The position numbers and the translations under genes were made by a program. A DNA stretch of 6,640 nt from assembly GCA_021774955.1 (NCBI GenBank), contig JAJFIN010000367.1, positions 1 through 6,640 on the forward strand, written 5' to 3'. Each line of letters begins with the position of its first letter. Position 1 is the first letter of the stretch. The stretch is from Alphaproteobacteria bacterium. GTDB taxonomy: Bacteria; Pseudomonadota; Alphaproteobacteria; M2410. The notes beneath the pieces were generated by a model, which saw nothing but the letters and a program-made list of their open reading frames with translations, did not search any database and was not told the origin of the DNA. This document shows positions 1 through 3,934 of this stretch, piece by piece.

Positions 1-341
1 TTCACGCCCCGCACCAACTCGCCCCCGGCGAGCAATTGATCGTCGCCAAGACCGGCGGTGCGGCCATCGTGCGCCAAAATGTCAGTCTAGAGAAGACCAG
101 CGCTTGGCGCCACGGCAAGCTGATCTTTGAAGACGAACCGCTGGCCCGCGCCATCGCCCGCATGAACCGCTATTCCCTCATCACCATTACCTTGCAGGGA
201 GAAGACATCGAGACCATCGGTGTCAGCGGCGTATTCAATGCCGGCGATACCGATGCTTTTGTCGAGGCGCTCGAGGCTTATTTCTCGTTGAGCGTCGACC
301 GCGCCTCGCCGCGTGCCATCCGCCTGTCCGTGTCCGGTTGA
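1..341 (+). CDS. FecR-type anti-sigma regulator, C-terminal part (5' end outside window)
   Basis: The open frame runs from position 3 without a stop to TGA at 339-341, giving 112 residues; the start lies upstream. The segment reads as the periplasmic half of a FecR-family protein: LAPGEQ, then SAW..GKLIFEDEPL, then a MNRY motif (the usual W..G.L.F...PL...l...NRY signature), followed by a compact C-terminal domain with VSGVFNAGD and EALEAYF. In the family, FecR crosses the inner membrane, senses the STN domain of a partner TonB-dependent receptor and controls a FecI-like ECF sigma factor. The STN receptor encoded next, on the same strand, is the obvious partner. The sigma factor gene would be expected just 5' of this window. 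The final codons (RAIRLSVSG-stop) recur in altered form near 640-670. The family call is firm; the regulated sigma factor is inferred. Confidence 0.88.
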   Translation, partial: HAPHQLAPGEQLIVAKTGGAAIVRQNVSLEKTSAWRHGKLIFEDEPLARAIARMNRYSLITITLQGEDIETIGVSGVFNAGDTDAFVEALEAYFSLSVDRASPRAIRLSVSG

Positions 342-452
342 AATGGCGTAGCAGATGTTGCGCCGTTTGAATTTTAGTTTGTTGTCCCTGCGAAGGTGGG
401 CTCGGTAAATGTTGTGTTGTCGGATAAACAGCAAACATTGCCTCATTCACTT

Positions 453-482
453 CCCCAGAAAATGCGAGGCATTTGTCTGGGG
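453..482. repeat. Strong hairpin with 13-bp stem and one bulge
   Basis: CCCCAGAAAATGC (453-465) pairs with GCATTT (469-474) plus TCTGGGG (476-482). The loop is GAG and a single G at 475 is bulged. It lies 112 bases after the fecR stop. No T-tract follows on either strand, so it is more likely a palindromic repeat or an mRNA stabiliser than a rho-independent terminator. Confidence 0.7.
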
Positions 483-556
483 TCCACTCGCCGTTCATTT
501 GAGTGCAGATTTTCTGGCGTGCGCGCGTCGTTGCATTAGCGTGCGAAAACTTCCTA

Positions 557-573
557 TGCGGTACAAAACCGCA
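557..573. repeat. Short perfect hairpin, 6-bp stem
   Basis: TGCGGT (557-562) and ACCGCA (568-573) are perfect inverted repeats around ACAAA. It sits 11 bases before the TCAAG-type palindrome at 585-603. A stem this short could arise by chance. Confidence 0.4.
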
Positions 574-580
574 CGGCCAT

Positions 581-603
581 TGGACCCTCGATCAAGTCGA
601 GGG
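581..603. repeat. TCAAG-centred palindromic repeat, copy 1
   Basis: TGGACC precedes a perfect 7-bp inverted repeat, CCCTCGA (585-591) and TCGAGGG (597-603), around the five-base centre TCAAG. The same plan occurs at 6451-6479 and, degenerate, at about 4057-4075. The stems differ in sequence while the TGGACC flank and TCAAG centre are kept in copies 1 and 3, which marks this as an interspersed repeat family rather than chance. Confidence 0.65.
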
Positions 604-624
604 AAGCGACTGAGTGGGTGGAAA

Positions 625-670
625 GATTGCGGCCTCTCTCGCGCCATCCGGTTGTCCGCACGCGGTTGAA
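625..670 (+). other. Decayed duplicate of the fecR 3' end
   Basis: Positions 640-670 match 312-342 at 24 of 31 bases with no gap. Both copies end in an in-frame TGA, and they translate as RAIRLSARG-stop here and RAIRLSVSG-stop at the true fecR end. Weaker similarity extends a few codons further 5'. The copy has no upstream FecR coding sequence of its own, so it is a relic: either the end of a lost second fecR or a local duplication separated by inserted sequence. The call rests on a short stretch. Confidence 0.4.
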
Positions 671-692
671 TTAAAATTCAGCGTCATCCCGG

Positions 693-737
693 ACACTTCG
701 AAGACAGTCGGGCATCGCCCGACCGTCTGAGAAGTGT
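693..737. repeat. 45-base imperfect palindrome with 18 paired bases
   Basis: ACACTTC (693-699) pairs with GAAGTGT (731-737), AGAC (702-705) with GTCT (725-728), and GTCGGGC (707-713) with GCCCGAC (717-723). The loop is ATC. The interruptions are a symmetrical GA/GA internal loop and one A-C mismatch. GTCATCCCGG precedes it, resembling the outer ends of other alphaproteobacterial palindromic repeats. No T-tract follows. It lies just upstream of the presumed receptor promoter region. Confidence 0.7.
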
Positions 738-751
738 GATAAAATTACTAC

Positions 752-776
752 TGAGGCAAACCCGCTCCCGCGCGTC
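752..776 (+). promoter_or_regulatory. Possible ECF-type promoter for the receptor gene (weak)
   Basis: TGAGG at 752-756 and CGTC at 773-776 are spaced roughly as the -35 and -10 elements of an ECF sigma promoter; CGTC is a common ECF -10 core. A FecI-like sigma factor acting here would fit the FecR/STN pair. The elements are short and the GC-rich background makes chance matches likely. It would give a leader of roughly 70 bases. Confidence 0.2.
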
Positions 777-796
777 GGAATGCACATAACGGTTCT

Positions 797-811
797 TGGT
801 CACTTTGACCA
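797..811. promoter_or_regulatory. Perfect inverted repeat in the receptor leader (operator or mRNA hairpin)
   Basis: TGGTCA (797-802) and TGACCA (806-811) flank CTT. The dyad ends 42 bases before the receptor ATG and abuts AGGAG at 811-815, so as RNA it could mask that sequence, and as DNA it could be a repressor site. Downstream, an 8-codon mini-ORF (831-857, peptide MPNVKELT) ends in an ATGA overlap with the receptor start. Function is not shown by the sequence. Confidence 0.4.
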
Positions 812-842
812 GGAGCCATTTTGGGCGACAATGCCGAACGTG

Positions 843-848
843 AAGGAG
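843..848 (+). promoter_or_regulatory. Ribosome binding site deciding the receptor start
   Basis: AAGGAG at 843-848 lies 5 bases before ATG 854. The alternative TTG at 821 also has AGGAG (811-815) 5 bases upstream, but it would put 11 acidic, non-signal residues (MGDNAEREGAD) before a normal signal peptide. ATG 854 is therefore preferred. Confidence 0.75.
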
Positions 849-853
849 CTGAC

Positions 854-3559
854 ATGAGATATTCCGGGGGATGGTCTAAAAAGGTTTTGATGAATGGTGT
901 CGCGGGGTGCGCCCTTGCCGCCGCCATGAGCGTGGCCGTGCCAGTGGTGCACGCGTCAGAGAACGCACCGGAGCGCGCCTACCAATTCGAGATCCCGGCG
1001 CAAAGCCTGGACGCCTCGCTCAGGCAATACGGCGTGGCCGCCGACCGCCAAGTGCTTTACTCCGCCGACGTCGTAAAAGACCGCTATAGCAACGCCGTCA
1101 AGCGCCAGGCGACCGCCGCCGATGCGCTCGAGCAATTGTTGGAAGGCACCGGCCTGATCTACGAGGTCACCTCTTCCGGCGTCGTGCTGGTCAAAGACCC
1201 AAACCAAGAAGCCGCCCTGCAAACCGAAAGCCCCTATTACCAATACGCTCAAGCAACGGGTACGGACAATGATGTCCGGAATGATGCGACGACGGATGGG
1301 GATGAGGACGAGGGTGGTGTTGATGAGGTGGTGGTGACGGGGAGTAATATCAAAGGTCAGACCAACGCGACGGTACCGGTAATTTCATTCAATCGCGAGG
1401 ATATTGATCGATCCGGCTTTGCGACGACCCAAGACCTCTTGTTACGTTTACCGCAAAATTTCGCCGGTGGCGGTGCTGAAGGGGCTTCCGAAACTGGCAC
1501 ATTTGGGCAGGGATCACTCAGGTTTGTTAATCTCTTTCAATCTGGCGTAAATTTGAGGGGGCTAAATAGCCGTGCGACTTTGACGCTAGTGGATGGCCGT
1601 AGAATCGCTCCGGCAGGACAAGGCTTGATCACCGCAGACGTATCGATGATTCCGCTGTCGGCCGTAGAGAGAGTTGAAATTCTTTCCGATGGGGCCTCGG
1701 CGATCTATGGAGCCGATGCTGTCGCTGGCGTGGTCAACATTATTCTTCGAGATGATTTTGATGGAGCGGAAACGCGCCTGCGTTATGGCACGACTACTGA
1801 GAGTGGGCTTAGCGAATTTCGTCTCAGTCAGGCCTTTGGTCGAACTTGGGATGAGGGAAACTTCTTTGTAGCTGCGGAATTTTACGACAGGGACCGGCTT
1901 AAAGAGTCTGATCGTCCGGGGTTAACTACCCCTGCCATAGGCCGGGCTGACTTTCTGCCGAGTACTGAACGGGCCAGCCTCACGACCCATCTAGAAATCG
2001 AGATCGCGAATGGTATTGAGTTCTTTGCAGACGGGTTGGCATCGACCACTGAAGTTAATTTCAATGGCGGTGCCACAACCTTCGAAACAGGGCAACTTTC
2101 TCCGGGCAATTCGCAATATAATTTGTCTGCAGGACTAAAATTCGATTTCACTGATGATTGGGAGGTGGAAGTAGCCGCGTCTATTGGCGAGGCGCGGCAA
2201 GATTCATCGCGGACTAATTTTGCTTTAGATGGGAGCGTAATTGCGAGCGCCGTAAACACTGCGAGCGAAAAGTTGTCATCCGTCGATATTTTGGTAAATG
2301 GATCCGTACTCACCCTTCCTGCGGGCGATCTGTCGATGGCGGCAGGCGCGTCTTATACAGTATCGGAGTTTGACCAATCTGTTACAGGATTTACAGTACT
2401 TGATCGACGTACTGATCGGGAAATCTATTCTGTCTTTGGCGAACTCTACGTTCCGTTGCTGGGTTCAGAGATGAACATACCGCTGGTGCGTCAATTCGAT
2501 TTATCCCTAGCAGCGCGCTATGATGACTATTCCGATTTTGGGAACACATTTAATCCCAAATTCGGGGTGGCCTGGGCACCTATCGAAGACTTACTGTTCA
2601 GAGCGAATTATAGCACTTCCTTTCGCGCTCCGAGTTCATTCGAGCGTGTGAGAGAAGGAGGCGGTATTCCGGGGTTGCTTACTTTCCCCTTTGTGGCACC
2701 AGGCGGTGGCGGTACTGTTCCCGTGTTGGTTCTCACAGGGTCAACGCTTGTCAATCCAGAGGAATCCGAAAACTTCACTGTTGGTTTCACGTATGAACCG
2801 ACAGCGCTCAACGGATTTTCTGTGGGTGTAAATTACTTTGATATTCAATATACAGATCGTTTGGATGCGGCACCATTCAATTCGAATGCGCTCAATGAAC
2901 CAGGGCTTGCTCCTTTTGTAACACAGTTTGCGTCAAATGCTGATTTCAGGGCGTTTGTGGACCCATTTCTTGCCCAGGGAGCGACGCTAAACTTTCTCGG
3001 TGGCATTACGACATTAGATGCAATACAAACCATTTATGATGTTCGGCGAACCAATATTGCATCGGTTGATATCAGTGGAATTGACCTCACGTTTAATTAC
3101 GCTTTCGACATCGGTACCAGTGCGTTCACTTTGAGTGGAAATGCCACACATCTGATCGAAATCGTCAATCTTGTGGCGCCTGGCGCACCTGCTTTCGACA
3201 CAGTCGATACCTTGGGAAATCCAGTGGATCTTCGTGGGCGCGGAAGTTTAAATTGGTCGCGAGGTCCCTGGGCGGCTACCGGGTCGGTAAACTACGTTGA
3301 TGGGTATACGGATAAAACTGGGGCATCAGATGTTGATGTCGACGCGTATACCACCTTTGACTTGAGTGTGTCCTTCGATTTCGATTTGTTTTTTGATCAA
3401 GGGATATCCAAAGGATTGATGGCAAGGTTTAGCGCGATTGATCTTTTTGAAGCGGATCCACCACGTGTTGAGAATGCTGGTAATCGCGCTGTATTCGACC
3501 CCGCCTATGTCGATCCGCGCGGACGCTTTGTGGCTATCGAACTAATTAAGAAATGGTAG
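854..3559 (+). CDS. TonB-dependent outer-membrane receptor with N-terminal STN signalling domain
   Basis: 901 residues from ATG 854. Residues 1-34 form a Sec signal peptide (basic KK, hydrophobic AAAMSVAVPVV, cleavage after VHA). Residues 43-113 are an STN domain (FEIPAQSLDASLRQYG, then a DALEQLLEGTGL motif), which in FecA-type transducers contacts FecR. An acidic linker (about 137-157) leads to the TonB box DEVVVTGS (157-164). The plug (about 174-309) has VDGRR and VERVEILSDGASAIYGADAVAGVVNIILR-type motifs. The barrel follows, with SFRAPSS at 589-595, then NPEESENFTVG, and a C-terminal KKW ending typical of outer-membrane proteins. It would bind and import an extracellular ligand with TonB/ExbBD energy and report binding to FecR; the ligand cannot be read from the sequence. 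Base composition changes sharply after the STN domain (116 of 180 G+C at 961-1140; 74 of 180 in three sampled barrel rows), suggesting a mosaic gene. Confidence 0.95.
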   Translation: MRYSGGWSKKVLMNGVAGCALAAAMSVAVPVVHASENAPERAYQFEIPAQSLDASLRQYGVAADRQVLYSADVVKDRYSNAVKRQATAADALEQLLEGTGLIYEVTSSGVVLVKDPNQEAALQTESPYYQYAQATGTDNDVRNDATTDGDEDEGGVDEVVVTGSNIKGQTNATVPVISFNREDIDRSGFATTQDLLLRLPQNFAGGGAEGASETGTFGQGSLRFVNLFQSGVNLRGLNSRATLTLVDGRRIAPAGQGLITADVSMIPLSAVERVEILSDGASAIYGADAVAGVVNIILRDDFDGAETRLRYGTTTESGLSEFRLSQAFGRTWDEGNFFVAAEFYDRDRLKESDRPGLTTPAIGRADFLPSTERASLTTHLEIEIANGIEFFADGLASTTEVNFNGGATTFETGQLSPGNSQYNLSAGLKFDFTDDWEVEVAASIGEARQDSSRTNFALDGSVIASAVNTASEKLSSVDILVNGSVLTLPAGDLSMAAGASYTVSEFDQSVTGFTVLDRRTDREIYSVFGELYVPLLGSEMNIPLVRQFDLSLAARYDDYSDFGNTFNPKFGVAWAPIEDLLFRANYSTSFRAPSSFERVREGGGIPGLLTFPFVAPGGGGTVPVLVLTGSTLVNPEESENFTVGFTYEPTALNGFSVGVNYFDIQYTDRLDAAPFNSNALNEPGLAPFVTQFASNADFRAFVDPFLAQGATLNFLGGITTLDAIQTIYDVRRTNIASVDISGIDLTFNYAFDIGTSAFTLSGNATHLIEIVNLVAPGAPAFDTVDTLGNPVDLRGRGSLNWSRGPWAATGSVNYVDGYTDKTGASDVDVDAYTTFDLSVSFDFDLFFDQGISKGLMARFSAIDLFEADPPRVENAGNRAVFDPAYVDPRGRFVAIELIKKW

Positions 3560-3660
3560 TTGCGAGAGCGGGGTTGAGGCTCATACCACAAGATTGTCTG
3601 TTCGGCGAGAAGCAACCCTGCGCTTACTGTCAATAACATCCCTTAGTCAACCTCCACAGG

Positions 3661-3713
3661 CCGCTCCTCTTCTCACCCATGGTAGCCCTTCGGGTGGTTG
3701 AGAAGAGGAGCGG
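3661..3713. repeat. Palindrome with perfect 15-bp arms
   Basis: CCGCTCCTCTTCTCA (3661-3675) is the exact reverse complement of 3699-3713. The 23-base centre contains a smaller CCC-TTC-GGG stem (3686-3694). It starts 101 bases after the receptor stop. There is no T-run on either side, so it is not a standard terminator, although such a structure could protect the 3' end of the receptor mRNA. Confidence 0.75.
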
Positions 3714-3767
3714 GTCTGAGGCAGGGAGAAAGAATTAGAGGGATGGTTTGTTTAGTTCTCAAAGCAC

Positions 3768-3805
3768 CCTTCGAGACGGGCCTGTCGGCCCTCCTCAGGG
3801 TGACG
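3768..3805 (-). repeat. CGTCA-type hairpin repeat, unit 1 (inverted)
   Basis: Read on the minus strand it has the family plan CGTCACCCTGAGGAG, a small hairpin, then CGTCTCGAAGG. The hairpin here is GGCC (3779-3782) with GGCC (3787-3790) around a four-base loop. TTCGAGACGG (3770-3779) is the exact reverse complement of 3846-3855 in unit 2, so units 1 and 2 form an inverted pair with their CGTCA ends facing each other. Confidence 0.65.
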
Positions 3806-3817
3806 TTAAAATATAGG

Positions 3818-3857
3818 CGTCATGGTGTGAGGAGGCGCGGTAGCGCCGTCTCGAACC
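3818..3857 (+). repeat. CGTCA-type hairpin repeat, unit 2
   Basis: Family plan: CGTCATGGTGTGAGGAG, hairpin, CGTCTCGAA. The hairpin is GGCGC (3834-3838) with GCGCC (3843-3847) around GGTA. The left flank is two bases longer than in units 3 and 4. It faces unit 1 across 12 AT-rich bases. Confidence 0.65.
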
Positions 3858-3864
3858 AGAGCGG

Positions 3865-3904
3865 TTTACTCTCGATACGAATTAAGTAAACTGTCCCCTT
3901 AATT
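3865..3904. repeat. Overlapping AT-rich inverted repeats upstream of the peptidase gene
   Basis: TTTACT (3865-3870) pairs with AGTAAA (3885-3890), and AATTAAG (3880-3886) pairs with CTTAATT (3898-3904). The two possible stems share bases and so exclude each other. The motif AGTAAACTGTCCCC resembles sequence I recall near IS200/IS605-like or REP-associated transposases, but that is a weak memory-based link. It could also be an operator or a mutually exclusive leader structure, because it lies 30 bases before the first possible start of the peptidase. Confidence 0.4.
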
Positions 3905-3918
3905 CTTTACCATCAGTA

Positions 3919-3924
3919 TAAGGA
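3919..3924 (+). promoter_or_regulatory. Ribosome binding site for the first peptidase start
   Basis: TAAGGA ends 10 bases before ATG 3935. It is an acceptable Shine-Dalgarno sequence and is probably the original one, since it lies 5' of the inserted repeat pair. A second, stronger one arose within the repeat at 4026-4032. Confidence 0.45.
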
Positions 3925-3934
3925 AAGTAACCGT

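Larger units (their letters stand above)
342..853. other. 512-base intergenic region between fecR-like and receptor genes
   Basis: I see no convincing protein gene here on either strand. The region holds four hairpin-forming palindromes (453-482, 557-573, 585-603, 693-737), a decayed copy of the fecR 3' end (about 625-670) and the leader of the receptor gene (about 738-853). None of the hairpins is followed by a run of T on either strand, so they do not look like intrinsic terminators. The spacing suggests that the receptor gene has its own promoter rather than simple operon read-through, but this is inference. Confidence 0.7.
3560..3934. other. 375-base repeat-rich gap between receptor and peptidase genes
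   Basis: No credible gene on either strand. Contents in order: about 100 bases with nothing clear, a 15-bp-stem palindrome (3661-3713), a head-to-head pair of hairpin repeat units (3768-3857), and overlapping AT-rich inverted repeats (3865-3904) just before the peptidase ribosome binding site. Short open frames here are translations of the repeats. No intrinsic terminator was found, so whether the peptidase is co-transcribed with the receptor is open. Confidence 0.65.

Noticed and set aside
409..669. Plus-strand open frame of 86 codons between fecR and the receptor gene
   Set aside because: No plausible ribosome binding site or recognisable domain; it spans three hairpins and ends in the duplicated fecR tail. 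Its only meaningful part is that tail.
821..853. TTG 821 as the receptor start
   Set aside because: It has an AGGAG at a good distance, but it would add 11 polar residues ahead of a typical signal peptide; ATG 854 has a better ribosome binding site and start codon.
342..853. Lasso-peptide precursor gene in the intergenic region
   Set aside because: No short frame with a ribosome binding site and a leader-core pattern was found on the plus strand; the minus strand was checked less thoroughly for very short frames.
3567..3621. Possible terminator just after the receptor gene
   Set aside because: GCGGGGTTG can pair with CAACCCTGC, but the loop is 36 bases and no T-run follows.
3698..3889. Plus-strand open frame of 63 codons before the peptidase gene
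   Set aside because: Starts within the 15-bp-arm palindrome and runs through both hairpin repeat units, so it is repeat sequence read as protein.
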